From the NCBI RefSeq assembly GCF_014250675.1, contig NZ_JACHTG010000003.1, forward strand, positions 310,001 to 374,000: 64,000 nucleotides of DNA. Direction: 5' to 3'. The stretch is from Cetobacterium sp. 8H. GTDB taxonomy: Bacteria; Fusobacteriota; Fusobacteriia; Fusobacteriales; Fusobacteriaceae. Below are positions 33,194-41,422 of the stretch, piece after piece (position 1 is the first letter of the stretch; the number at the start of each line of letters is the position of its first letter). The position numbers and the translations under genes were made by a program. The notes below the pieces were generated by a model. It saw only the letters and a list, made by a program, of their open reading frames with translations, was not told where the DNA came from and made no database searches.

Positions 33194-34540
33194 ATGAAAA
33201 AAAATTATGTTGTTATATTTGATACAAATGTATTGTTTGATTTATACCAAAAAGAAGGAATATATTTTGATTTAATTTTAGATTTAGAAAAAATAAAGAA
33301 TAATATAATTATTCCTAATCAAGTTTATGAGGAGTATATATCTAAACTAGAACGAATAAAAATACGTGAAATGGATAAATATGATAAAACTGAACAAAGA
33401 ATAAAAAAAATATATCAAGATTTAAGAAAAAATAAAGAAATAGAAAGTGATTTTCAAAAGATATTTGGACATTCTAATTTATTTGATAATTTAATTGATA
33501 CTATAGAAAAAAAATGTCATGAAATAGAAATAGAAATAAAAAATGTTAAAATGATTAAGGAAGAAAAAGAGAATACTTTATTAAAAAAAGATATATTAAA
33601 AGAGTTAATAGAAGAAATTATGATAAACCAAAAATTGAAAAAGTTTACATTAAAAGAATTTATAGAAATTTTTAAAGAAGGAGAAGAAAGGTTAAAATAT
33701 AAAATTCCACCTGGAATAACAGATGCAAATAAAGGAGTAGGAACAGATTTTAAAATATTTAAAAATAAATATGGAGATTTTATAATTTGGAAAGAAATTT
33801 TACAATATGCAAAATTAAATCCAAATATAGATATTTATTTTATAGAAAATGAAAGAAAATCAGATTGGTGGGAGATTAAGGGAGGAAATGAATTTTCTAA
33901 AATTTTAGAAAAAGAGTTTCAAGAGTACAGTCAGAGCAAAATAATAGCATTAAATTTAGAAAGTTTTTTTAAGGAATTTAAAGAAAAATTAAATCTTCCA
34001 GATTTTAAATTACAGGCATTAGAGGAACATATAGAAGCTTTAGAATATACTATAATTAAAATTCAAGAAAACTTAGAAGATGAATTTTTCTTTAAGATAA
34101 ATTTAAATTATTTCGATAATATTTTTAAATATTTAGAAAATAATTTACTCTATTTTATTGAGGAGAATGATTATGGATATATTATTTCAAACGAAATAAC
34201 TGGAGATAGATTTGAATATATTAATGATTTAGAAGTTTATTTAGTAAAAGCCAAAAATTGTATTTTAGAAAAAAAAGGATTAAATGATATTGTTATAAAG
34301 GGAGAAATAGAAATAGAGTGTGAGTTAAATTTTCAAGTATCTCAAGGAAGAGATGTGGGGTTTAGTAAAAATGTTAGTTTAGTAGGAAATTTATTTTTAG
34401 AAATGAATCTATATAATTTTAGTATTACGTCTAAAGAATTTAAAGATTATTCGTGTGATATTGGAGATTTTAAATTGGCTTCAATTGATGCTGATGAAAC
34501 AGAATTAGATATTTATTATGATTACGAAAAAGAATATTAA
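33194..34540 (+). CDS. PIN-domain protein (DUF4935-like), accessory
   Basis: 448 residues. PIN-like N-terminus: VVIFDTNVLFDLYQKEG (first acid), then IIIPNQVYEEYISKLERIKIREMDKYD; late PIN elements GDFIIWKEILQYAKLNPNIDIYFIENERKSDWWEI (about 195-225) match the DUF4935 layout. The insert between them is a long coiled coil (about 55-150). The C-terminal half (about 260-448) is a separate acidic beta-rich domain ending DADETELDIYYDYEKEY. PIN domains are metal-dependent RNases; a toxin or anti-phage role in a prophage is inference. GGGGG ribosome site. Confidence 0.75.
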   Translation: MKKNYVVIFDTNVLFDLYQKEGIYFDLILDLEKIKNNIIIPNQVYEEYISKLERIKIREMDKYDKTEQRIKKIYQDLRKNKEIESDFQKIFGHSNLFDNLIDTIEKKCHEIEIEIKNVKMIKEEKENTLLKKDILKELIEEIMINQKLKKFTLKEFIEIFKEGEERLKYKIPPGITDANKGVGTDFKIFKNKYGDFIIWKEILQYAKLNPNIDIYFIENERKSDWWEIKGGNEFSKILEKEFQEYSQSKIIALNLESFFKEFKEKLNLPDFKLQALEEHIEALEYTIIKIQENLEDEFFFKINLNYFDNIFKYLENNLLYFIEENDYGYIISNEITGDRFEYINDLEVYLVKAKNCILEKKGLNDIVIKGEIEIECELNFQVSQGRDVGFSKNVSLVGNLFLEMNLYNFSITSKEFKDYSCDIGDFKLASIDADETELDIYYDYEKEY

Positions 34541-34686
34541 AGTATAAATAGAAATTAGATATTTATTTTTTTATTTAAAAAAGGAAGTTATAACAAAATT
34601 AAGAAAAGTAGAACAATAGATTTATTGCCTTTTAAAAGAATGTAAGTTATAATAAAAATGTCAATAAGATGGTTTGGAGGGATATT

Positions 34687-34869
34687 ATGCCAGTTGAAGA
34701 TTTTGTAAAATATATAACACAAGCGAAGGGAAAATATTTAAGAGAAGAAAATAAAGAAGTAATAGATATTATTTTTGATTCTGAAGATGAAAAGAGTATT
34801 ACTTTTCTAGTAACTGGAGTAGGTACGAAGGAGCCTAAAAAAATAACTATAGAAAAAGTAGTAAATTAG
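34687..34869 (+). CDS. Unknown small protein
   Basis: 60 residues (MPVEDFVKYITQAKGKYLREENKEVIDIIFDSEDEKSITFLVTGVGTKEPKKITIEKVVN). ATG 34687 is preferred because GGAGG lies 6 bases upstream; ATG 34669 in frame has none. Probably an operon with the next gene, 11 bases away. Confidence 0.5.
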   Translation: MPVEDFVKYITQAKGKYLREENKEVIDIIFDSEDEKSITFLVTGVGTKEPKKITIEKVVN

Positions 34870-34880
34870 GAGAAAGTCTG

Positions 34881-35468
34881 ATGCGAGAACGTTATAATTT
34901 TTATAGATGTTTAAATGAAAATCAATCATTAAAATATCAAATGATGGTTATTTTAATGGAGGAACACAGAAAGGCTAGGAGAGGAAAAGATTATATAGGA
35001 ACTTATGATGGAATTGATACATTAACATTTGATAAAGTTTCATGGAATAAAATGCTTGAAAAAATAAAAAAGTATGTTTCAAAAGAATATAGAGAAAATT
35101 TTAGAAAAAATAAAATAAATTTGGATATGATTTTAGGTATTTTCTCAACGCCAAATGATTATTGTTCTTTAAGGTACTATAAGATTAAAGAGCAAGAATA
35201 TATTCAGTTCATGATGAAAGATGTAGGGTATAGCTATCAATATAATAAATATAGTAAATCTCAAGATAGATTACAAAAGAAGGCGAATTACTTTCTATTA
35301 ATGACGTTAGTTTATTATGTAGTTAGCTGGTTTTTTGACTCGCCTAAGATAGATTTAACAAAATTTTTAAAAGCATTTTTTTTAGTTCTACATCAAGATA
35401 TTAAAATAATAATATATATATTAGTAGGATTAGGAATTTTTAAAATTTTAATAGTTGATAAAAAATAA
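34881..35468 (+). CDS. Unknown protein with C-terminal membrane hairpin
   Basis: 195 residues, basic soluble N-terminal domain (1-130) followed by two hydrophobic segments (about 136-153 and 171-190). No family recognised. Ends at a terminator. Two-gene accessory unit with the upstream small protein; a soluble partner plus a membrane-tailed protein is a common toxin-like or immunity-like layout, but nothing proves it. Confidence 0.5.
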   Translation: MRERYNFYRCLNENQSLKYQMMVILMEEHRKARRGKDYIGTYDGIDTLTFDKVSWNKMLEKIKKYVSKEYRENFRKNKINLDMILGIFSTPNDYCSLRYYKIKEQEYIQFMMKDVGYSYQYNKYSKSQDRLQKKANYFLLMTLVYYVVSWFFDSPKIDLTKFLKAFFLVLHQDIKIIIYILVGLGIFKILIVDKK

Positions 35469-35501
35469 GGAACTTTTGAATTATAAGGAAGTTCCTTTTT
35501 T
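35467..35501 (+). terminator. Terminator after the 34881-35468 gene
   Basis: AAGGAACTT (35467-35475) pairs with AAGTTCCTT (35489-35497), followed by TTTTT. Confidence 0.85.
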
Positions 35502-35644
35502 ATTTTTAAGAATTTCATGAAAAATGCTCTCTTTTTTAACATAGCTAACAATTTATAAAATAGACCATTGATAAGCCTTGTAATTAAAGTATCATATTAA
35601 TTTCGTTAGTACAGAATTTTCTTATTTGACTTAAAATATGCAAA

Positions 35645-35684
35645 GAAAAAATAATAAGAACCTCTAGGGGGATAGAGGTTCTTA
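35645..35684 (-). terminator. Terminator downstream of fic-like gene
   Basis: Perfect 12-bp stem TAAGAACCTCTA (35655-35666) / TAGAGGTTCTTA (35673-35684), loop GGGGGA. On the minus strand it is followed by TTATTTTTTC, 110 bases beyond the fic stop. Nothing else is seen in 35502-35795. Confidence 0.7.
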
Positions 35685-35795
35685 TCTGGGGGGAATTAAA
35701 TTATTTATTACTTTTAACACTTATTATAATATTTAGACCACAGGTTTTATAAAAAAGTTTTAAGATTTATAAAAATATTTTTAAATAATATTCTT

Positions 35796-36518
35796 TTAAT
35801 TAGTAAAACTTAAATATTCATTTAAACTTTCAATTATACAATTATAAAAGAAGTTGTAGGCTTCATCATAATCTCCATAGTAACTTTTATCAAGAGCTTG
35901 GTAGTATTCTAATCTATCAGTAGCTAAAATAGTTATAGGAGGATATCCAAGTTTTAAAAGCTCTAAATTAGTTAGTAATCTTGAAGTTCTACCATTTCCA
36001 TCAATGAATGGGTGGATATTAATAAATTTACAAGTAAATTCAATAATTCTGTTAATAGTAACAGGTTCTGAAGTATACCAAGCCAATAAATCATTCATTT
36101 CTTGAGGAATTAAATGAGAACTGGTAACATCATGAGTAGCACCACCAATTCTAACATCAACACTTCTATACTTTCCTGCATTAGTTCTATCAATTCCATC
36201 TAAAATAATAGCATGTATAGATTTTATAACATATTCAGATAAAGTTACTTTTTTTAAATCTTCAATAAAAAATAAAGCTTCAGCATGGTTTTTTACTTCT
36301 AAATGTTCTCTTAAAGTCTTTTTAGCAACAGTAATTCCAGTTTCAATAATAACTCTAGTTTCCATTTCAGTAAGAGTATTTCCTTCAATAGCATTTGAGT
36401 TATATGTATTTTTAATTATATAATTTTCTTTGATTCTTTTTATTTCACCTTGATTAAGAGGCCTTCTATGATCTAGTTCACTTTTTAATGTATAAATTTT
36501 CTCCAATTTATTATTCAT
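35796..36518 (-). CDS. Fic-domain AMP-transferase
   Basis: 240 residues. Catalytic Fic motif HPFIDGNGRTSR (about 168-179). An inhibitory-helix motif (S/T)xxxE(G/N), seen as SNAIEGN (about 40-46), is N-terminal, so it is a class II Fic protein. Flap-like THDVTSSHLIPQEMNDL also present. These enzymes transfer AMP to Thr/Tyr/Ser of target proteins and are held inactive by the Glu of the inhibitory helix. AGGTG ribosome site. Its promoter and first codons are nearly the same as those of the P-loop gene at 37.4-38.0 kb. Confidence 0.9.
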   Translation of the reverse strand: MNNKLEKIYTLKSELDHRRPLNQGEIKRIKENYIIKNTYNSNAIEGNTLTEMETRVIIETGITVAKKTLREHLEVKNHAEALFFIEDLKKVTLSEYVIKSIHAIILDGIDRTNAGKYRSVDVRIGGATHDVTSSHLIPQEMNDLLAWYTSEPVTINRIIEFTCKFINIHPFIDGNGRTSRLLTNLELLKLGYPPITILATDRLEYYQALDKSYYGDYDEAYNFFYNCIIESLNEYLSFTN

Positions 36519-36590
36519 GATAACACCTCACTTTTAATGATTATAGTAGTATTATAATATTTAATCTATCTAAATACAATCTTATAATAT
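36483..36590. repeat. Copy 1 of duplicated promoter/5'-coding segment (fic)
   Basis: About 105 bases covering the fic promoter, ribosome site and first 12 codons (MNNKLEKIYTLK). Roughly 80-85% identical by eye to 37921-38028, in the same orientation. Confidence 0.85.
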
Positions 36591-36671
36591 TTTAGAGATT
36601 AAATTTGATTTTATAAGAAAAATTGGGTATATCTTATTAAAGTAAAAATATAAATGGAGGTATAATTAAAG

Positions 36672-37130
36672 ATGGAAGAAAGATGTAAAAGATATAAGCA
36701 GGTACTTTCAACATGTTTTTTTAATAAAGTAGGGTATAATCAAGATGATTGTTTTTTTAGTTACATAGAAAATAATCAAGAGAAGCTAGAAATTTTGACT
36801 AGAGATTTTTGCAATAAAAATTATAATGTATTTACAGGTATAGTGAAATCAGAATTAAAAAGAAAAGAATATACCAGTATTTACGATTGCCTTAATTTTA
36901 TTTTAGAGACAAATGAAAACATAAAAACTATCTCAAAAATTTATAGTAAAATACTAAATAATGAAGATATAACAGAAGAATTAAAAAAAATAGCAATAAA
37001 CAAGATAGGAGAAGAAATAAAAGAGGAATTAAAGAGAGATTTTAGATATCAATCGTTATTAGAAGAGGATAAAATAATAATTTTATTATCTATTGATGGA
37101 ATAATTAATATTGTAAAAAATTTTAAATAA
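36672..37130 (+). CDS. Unknown protein
   Basis: 152 residues, helical, with two Cys near the N-terminus (MEERCKRYKQVLSTCFFNKVGYNQDDCFF). No family recognised. ATGGAGG ribosome site with long spacing. Divergent from fic, ends at a terminator; last prophage-side gene before the scar zone. Confidence 0.5.
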   Translation: MEERCKRYKQVLSTCFFNKVGYNQDDCFFSYIENNQEKLEILTRDFCNKNYNVFTGIVKSELKRKEYTSIYDCLNFILETNENIKTISKIYSKILNNEDITEELKKIAINKIGEEIKEELKRDFRYQSLLEEDKIIILLSIDGIINIVKNFK

Positions 37131-37152
37131 AAAACTTTGAAATAATCAAAGA

Positions 37153-37186
37153 AGGGGTAGATTAATTTCTATCTCTTTTTTTATTG
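37153..37186 (+). terminator. Terminator after the 36672-37130 gene
   Basis: GGGGTAGA / TCTATCTC stem (two G-U pairs) followed by a seven-T run. Confidence 0.65.
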
Positions 37187-37215
37187 ATTTCAATTGTGAA
37201 ATATCCCTCTGTATT

Positions 37216-37237
37216 ACGTAGGTTACACGTAGGTTAC
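37216..37237. repeat. Tandem 11-bp repeat
   Basis: ACGTAGGTTAC occurs twice head to tail. It stands near the presumed prophage edge and next to the truncated dinB-like start; an integrase arm-type site is possible but unproven. Confidence 0.6.
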
Positions 37238-37248
37238 AAAATGATTTA

Positions 37249-37335
37249 TTAGACGTTAGAAACGCTTATATTTACTAGAGGTAATGAGATTTCATTATGA
37301 CAGTCCATATCGTAGTGCATGATAATTCTTTTCAT
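37249..37335 (-). pseudogene. Truncated start of a DinB-like DNA polymerase IV gene
   Basis: 28-codon frame with an excellent ribosome site (AAAGGGAGGTAAA before ATG 37333-37335). The first 12 residues MKRIIMHYDMDC match the N-terminal metal-binding strand of Y-family polymerases (I-x-H-x-DMD), but the next residues do not continue (expected FFA/FYAS). The frame then stops. The break is at about 37299. This looks like a gene cut by insertion or deletion. Confidence 0.45.
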
Positions 37336-37425
37336 TTTACCTCCCTTTGATTTTATTGAACTACTAGCAAAATCAAGGTTTACAAAAGTCTTTAATTAAA
37401 TCTGAGTAAATACTCTTTTTTAGGT

Positions 37426-37956
37426 TTAATTACTAAATAAATTTAAAAAATTAGTTAAATCTTTAGATGTTTTAATAGTTATAATTTTATTTGAATAAGA
37501 ATTGTTAAAGATAAAATCATCTAAATTTTTTTGATACTGGAAGCTCCAAGAAATAAGATTTTTAAAATCTTTTAATGTTTCTTTTGGTCTATAATTAGTA
37601 AATTTTCTTATAAAAAATCTTTTAAATAATCTATAGTATTGAGTCCATTTATTAGTTTTGATTACTAGAATATAGTCAGCTTCAGAGAAAGTAGGAAAAG
37701 TCCAAGGATTAATATAAACTCCTTCTATAATCCATGAAGTGTTTAATAAAATTGAATTTAGCTCGGATTCTCTATTGAGATAGTCATTTTTTATTCTATT
37801 GCCAGTCGAAGACATATTCCAAAATATCTCATCTAAATCTATAGCTTTAGTATTTAATTTTTTACTTATAATATTACTGATATAAGTTTTTCCACTTCCA
37901 GGAGAACCAACTATTCTTATTTTTAACTTATAAATTTTCTCGAATTTATTGTTCAT
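37426..37956 (-). CDS. P-loop kinase (FlaR/topology-modulation-like) with borrowed N-terminus
   Basis: 176 residues. Walker A VGSPGSGKTYIS (about 16-27), then KAIDLDEIFWN and TSWIIEGVY, characteristic of the small FlaR/adenylate-kinase-like P-loop proteins. Relatives normally begin right at (M)KIRIVGSPGSGKT; here 12 extra residues MNNKFEKIYKLK copy the start of Fic. ATG follows an AGGTA-type ribosome site inside the copied segment. Substrate unknown. Confidence 0.8.
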   Translation of the reverse strand: MNNKFEKIYKLKIRIVGSPGSGKTYISNIISKKLNTKAIDLDEIFWNMSSTGNRIKNDYLNRESELNSILLNTSWIIEGVYINPWTFPTFSEADYILVIKTNKWTQYYRLFKRFFIRKFTNYRPKETLKDFKNLISWSFQYQKNLDDFIFNNSYSNKIITIKTSKDLTNFLNLFSN

Positions 37957-38028
37957 GGCAATACCTCGCTTTTAATAACTATAATAGTATTATATTATTT
38001 AATTTATTTAAATACAATCTTAAGAATA
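37921..38028. repeat. Copy 2 of duplicated promoter/5'-coding segment (P-loop gene)
   Basis: Counterpart of 36483-36590. Both include TAAATACAATCTTA upstream, AAGTG/AGCG-type differences, and codons for MNNK(L/F)EKIY. Confidence 0.85.
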
Positions 38029-38052
38029 TAAAATAGTTTTAGAAAAAATAAG

Positions 38053-38203
38053 TGAATTAAAAAATTTTACTTTTATTGATTGTGTACATGTAAATTTTAA
38101 AGAAAATAAAAATACTACAGTTGTAAAAGAGATTTCTAGACCTATAAGAGTGGGGAAGTGTAGTTATTGATGAAGAGGGAAATATAATACAAATAGGTTC
38201 TAA
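38053..38203 (+). pseudogene. Decayed fragment of the prophage ParB/methyltransferase gene
   Basis: About 150 bases nearly identical to 6032-6184 (shared stretches include TAAATTTTAAAGAAAATAAA and GGGGAAGTGTAGTTATTGAT). An 11-base deletion near 38142 breaks the frame. No start, no ribosome site, no continuation. Confidence 0.9.
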
Positions 38204-38225
38204 CCAACTAACATTGGAAAGAACC
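38196..38225 (-). terminator. Terminator of the RraA-like gene
   Basis: GGTTCT-aa-CCAA loop TTGG-aa-AGAACC symmetric stem just beyond the RraA stop (minus strand), followed by a T-rich stretch. Confidence 0.55.
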
Positions 38226-38233
38226 ATATATAT

Positions 38234-38914
38234 TTATTCTACATATTGTACATTTAAGTTTTTTAATCTTTCTCTAAACCCATAAAAATCGATGCCTAAT
38301 TCTCCATTTTTTATCTTTTTAAGAGTTTCTATCTCCTTACTTTCTCTCTTTTTTCCTGCTTCTAAAGCTTTTCCTATTTCTTCGAGCTTTACAACAACAA
38401 CCCCATCATCATCAGCTAAAATAAGATCTCCACCAGTTATCTGTGTTCCAGCACAAACAACTGAATTATTAACTGTTCCTGGTTTTATTTTAGTTGTTCC
38501 ACTACAAACTATAGCAGTAGTCCAAACAGGGAATCCTAACTCTCTTATTCTTTTAGAGTCTCTTATCCCTCCATCAATTATTAATCCTTTAACTTCTTTT
38601 TCAATTAAAGTTTGAACTAAAAGATCACCAATCATACCATGCTTGTTAGATTCCCCTTCAGTTGTAACCACTAATATATCCCCTTTTTTACAAAACTCTA
38701 CTGCTGCATGAATCATAAGATTATCTCCTGATCCACATTTTACTGTAATTGCAGGACCACTTATGCAAACTCCCATTTGTATAGGCTTTATCTTATCGTT
38801 TAAAAGACCCTTTTGCCCTTGAGCTTCGTAAACTGTAGCTACTCCTAATTCTTTAAATGATTCATATACTTCATTTGATTTTCTTTCTATATTTTTTTTT
38901 ATTTTATATTCCAT
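38234..38914 (-). CDS. RraA-like/4-hydroxy-4-methyl-2-oxoglutarate aldolase family protein
   Basis: 226 residues, usual length. Motifs: GPAITVKCGSGDNLMIHAAVEFCKKGDILVV, GDLLVQTLIEKEVKGLIIDGGIRDSKRIRELGFPVW (G-x-x-R-D catalytic segment) and GGDLILADDDGVVVV. The fold is shared by HMG/CHA aldolases and RraA RNase E regulators; the retained R-D residues suggest the aldolase/decarboxylase class. Likely co-transcribed with the GntR gene 61 bases upstream. The stretch 38915-38975 has no gene. Confidence 0.85.
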   Translation of the reverse strand: MEYKIKKNIERKSNEVYESFKELGVATVYEAQGQKGLLNDKIKPIQMGVCISGPAITVKCGSGDNLMIHAAVEFCKKGDILVVTTEGESNKHGMIGDLLVQTLIEKEVKGLIIDGGIRDSKRIRELGFPVWTTAIVCSGTTKIKPGTVNNSVVCAGTQITGGDLILADDDGVVVVKLEEIGKALEAGKKRESKEIETLKKIKNGELGIDFYGFRERLKNLNVQYVE

Positions 38915-38975
38915 CTCTAAGTATGTCTCCCGTGTATGTTTTTTCTTCTTATTAATAAAAAGGTTTTGTTATAAT

Positions 38976-39620
38976 TTAATTAAATATTAATGAATAGTAA
39001 TCTTTTAAAGCTTTTGCTATATTCTCAATATGATTTTTTATCATCTCTTCAGATTTTTCTATATTTCTTTCTTTTAATGCTTCTACAATTAAAATATGCT
39101 CATTTATAGATTGATTTTTACGTCCAGGAATTAATATAGTCTTAAGTTTATATCTATCAAGCTGGTTTTTAATTACTTCTACTGATTTTACAGCAACTTT
39201 ATTTGAGCAACTATCATAAATTATTCTATGAAAAATCTGATTATTTTTAGAATATTCGATAAGGTTATTCTCTTCAAAACAAGCCTTCATATTTTCCATA
39301 ACTTCAGCCAAATTTTGTAACTGTTCTTCTGTTATATCTTGGACAACTTTTCTTATTATCAAAATTTCAAGAGCTAATCTAACTTCAAAACAGTCAAGAA
39401 CTTCTTGCAAAGTAAAAGATTTTACTCTAGCTCCTTTATTTTTTTCTAAAAGTATTAAATTTTCATTTTCAAGTTTAATAAGAGCTTTTTTTATCGTATT
39501 TCTACTAGCGTTTAAGCTATTTGCTAAAAAAATTTCAGTGAGATTTTCATTAGGCTTGTATTCCCCTAATATTATTTTTTTTCGAATTTCCTCATAAACA
39601 AAGTCTGTTTGATTTGCCAT
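38976..39620 (-). CDS. GntR-family (FadR/FCD) transcription regulator
   Basis: 214 residues. N-terminal wHTH (DFVYEEIRKKIILGEYKPNENLTEIFLANSLNASRNTIKKALIKLENENLI), then an all-helical FCD domain (FEVRLALEILIIRKVV; HRIIYDSCSNKVAV; HILIVEALKERNIEKSEEMIKNHI) with His residues for ligand or metal. Divergent upstream DNA holds three identical palindromes (39652-39687), a likely self-operator. Probably controls the RraA-like gene. Confidence 0.88.
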   Translation of the reverse strand: MANQTDFVYEEIRKKIILGEYKPNENLTEIFLANSLNASRNTIKKALIKLENENLILLEKNKGARVKSFTLQEVLDCFEVRLALEILIIRKVVQDITEEQLQNLAEVMENMKACFEENNLIEYSKNNQIFHRIIYDSCSNKVAVKSVEVIKNQLDRYKLKTILIPGRKNQSINEHILIVEALKERNIEKSEEMIKNHIENIAKALKDYYSLIFN

Positions 39621-39651
39621 AGCTACTCCTTTTCTGAAATGTTTTTACACC

Positions 39652-39687
39652 ACAATATTGTTCAACAATATTGTTCAACAATATTGT
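39652..39687. promoter_or_regulatory. Three tandem copies of palindrome ACAATATTGT
   Basis: Copies at 39652-39661, 39665-39674 and 39678-39687, repeated every 13 bp with TCA linkers, flanked by CC and GG. Located 31 bases upstream of the GntR start. A putative plus-strand promoter (TATAAT at 39712-39717) lies just beyond it. Confidence 0.8.
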
Positions 39688-39831
39688 GGTTCATAATGTG
39701 AATTATGTCAATATAATTGAATTTTATTTCAAAATTTTTTCATGAGTAAAAATTTATTTATTAAAATATATTGAAACTTTAGGAATAAAAAAATCTAAGC
39801 AAGGAACAAAATCAAAAAATGATCAACTTCT

Positions 39832-39858
39832 AGAGAGTTTTCGAGAACTCTCTTTTTT
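39832..39858 (+). terminator. Intrinsic terminator with no gene upstream (possible small RNA end)
   Basis: AGAGAGTT (39832-39839) / AACTCTCT (39846-39853) then TTTTT. No plus-strand gene precedes it. With TATAAT 39712-39717, a transcript of about 130 bases is possible. The remaining 39859-40059 shows no gene. Confidence 0.55.
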
Positions 39859-40059
39859 ACTGTTTATCTTGTTTTTTTAACTTATGATAAGGCTGATATT
39901 ATTTTTAGGATAAATATCTGTGAAAGATAAAAAAAGGATGGAACGTACAAAAAAGGAAGATATTAAATATAAATAGTTGAAGACATTAAACTATTTTTAG
40001 GAGATTATGTTCATCTAAATATGAATTAGAAAAAAATAAAAATATAAGGTAGGTAGATT

Positions 40060-41187
40060 ATGCATAGAGTGATAACATTAGAGCAAGAACAAATCTTAAT
40101 ATCTAAAAAAATTGGAAAAGATAAAAAAATGATAGAAATAGTTGAAAAGAAAAAATGTTCTGGTTGTACTGCTTGTTATTCAATTTGTCCGATTAAATGT
40201 ATAGAAATGAAAGAAGATAAAGAAGGATTTAAGTATCCTCTTGTCAATCAAAATGAATGTATATTTTGTGGGAAATGCATAAAAATTTGTCCTTTTATAA
40301 ATGAAAATTTTTCTGAAAATATTTTAAGTGTTTATGGATGTCAAAGCAAAAATAAAGATATCTTAATTCAAAGCGCTTCAGGTGGATTTTTTTCACTTTT
40401 AGCAGAATATATAATATCTGTCGGTGGAGTAGTTTATGGAGCTGTTTACAACGATAAATTTGAAGTAATTCACGAAAGATTTGATGATCAAAATGGGATT
40501 TCTAAACTTAGAAGTTCTAAATATTCGCAAAGTGAAAAAAGTGATATTTTTGAAAGAGTAAAAAATGATTTAAAAAATTCTAAAAAAACTCTTTTTTCTG
40601 GAACTCCTTGTGAAATTTCAGGATTAAAAAGATATTTACAAGATGAGAATGAAAATTTGATTTTAGTAGAGGTTTTATGCTATGGAGTTCCTTCTCCAAA
40701 AATATTTAGAGAATATCTTGAATATTTAGAAAAAAAAGAAATGTCAAAAATAACAAAAATTAATTTTAGATCAAAAGATGTTGGAATAACTTCGTTAAAA
40801 ATAGAGTTTGAAAATGGTCAGATTTACAAAAGAAATTCATCAGAAGATTTTTATTATAATTCATTTTTTTCATGTGTAAATATGAGACCTTCATGTTATG
40901 ATTGTAAATCTAATAATCATAGAAGTGGAGCAGATCTGACTCTTGGAGATTATTGGGGATGTTCGAACAAATTCAAAATGTGGGATGAAAATAAAGAGGG
41001 CGTTTCTTTAGTTATAATAAGAACTTCTAAAGCAGAGATTTATTTTGAACTTTTGAAGGATAAAATTAATTATAAAGAAACCTCTCTTGAACACGCTATT
41101 ATTAATAATAAAAGTATTGTAGAGTCGTGTAAAGAGAATCCTTTGAGAGATAATTTTTTTAAAAATTATAAACTTAGAATGAAGTGA
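40060..41187 (+). CDS. Iron-sulfur F420 hydrogenase/dehydrogenase beta-subunit family protein
   Basis: 375 residues. Two 4Fe-4S motifs near the N-terminus (CSGCTACYSICPIKC about 34-48; CIFCGKCIKICPF about 67-79), then the FrhB-type domain (SASGGFFSLLAEYIISVGGVVYGAVYN; LFSGTPCEISGLKRYL; VLCYGVPSPKIFREYL; HRSGADLTLGDYWG). These flavin/iron-sulfur oxidoreductases are common in anaerobes and in polysaccharide clusters; substrate here unknown. First ATG has AAGGTAGG; ATG at codon 25 is an alternative. Confidence 0.85.
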   Translation: MHRVITLEQEQILISKKIGKDKKMIEIVEKKKCSGCTACYSICPIKCIEMKEDKEGFKYPLVNQNECIFCGKCIKICPFINENFSENILSVYGCQSKNKDILIQSASGGFFSLLAEYIISVGGVVYGAVYNDKFEVIHERFDDQNGISKLRSSKYSQSEKSDIFERVKNDLKNSKKTLFSGTPCEISGLKRYLQDENENLILVEVLCYGVPSPKIFREYLEYLEKKEMSKITKINFRSKDVGITSLKIEFENGQIYKRNSSEDFYYNSFFSCVNMRPSCYDCKSNNHRSGADLTLGDYWGCSNKFKMWDENKEGVSLVIIRTSKAEIYFELLKDKINYKETSLEHAIINNKSIVESCKENPLRDNFFKNYKLRMK

Positions 41188-41311
41188 ATTATCTTAGTAA
41201 TTTCACCTAAAAAATAGAATTGTATATCTCTTTAATCTGGGGATATTCTTCAAGTTTAATAAATCAATAACTGTCGGATAAAATTAATTTTGTTGCTATG
41301 GCTAACTTACT

Positions 41312-41336
41312 GGCGAGGGAAACCTTGCCTTTTTTA
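41312..41336 (+). terminator. GNRA-loop terminator after the FrhB-like gene
   Basis: GGCGAGG-GAAA-CCTTGCC then TTTTTT, 125 bases beyond the stop. The interval 41188-41311 shows no gene. Confidence 0.85.
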
Positions 41337-41422
41337 TATTTTAAACTTGATAAATCGGTTGTGTTTGATTACAGTGCTAGTGACAGATAATAATACACGA
41401 GATGTAATATAAAAAAAAAGAC

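Noticed and set aside
35796-36518. Fic/Doc toxin-antitoxin pair with the gene at 36672
   Set aside because: The Fic protein has its own N-terminal inhibitory helix (class II), and the divergent neighbour has no antitoxin features.
40007-40018. Three-codon ORF (ATG TTC ATC TAA) after AGGAG as a regulatory minigene
   Set aside because: Only 3 bases between ribosome site and ATG and no further leader-peptide logic; most likely chance.
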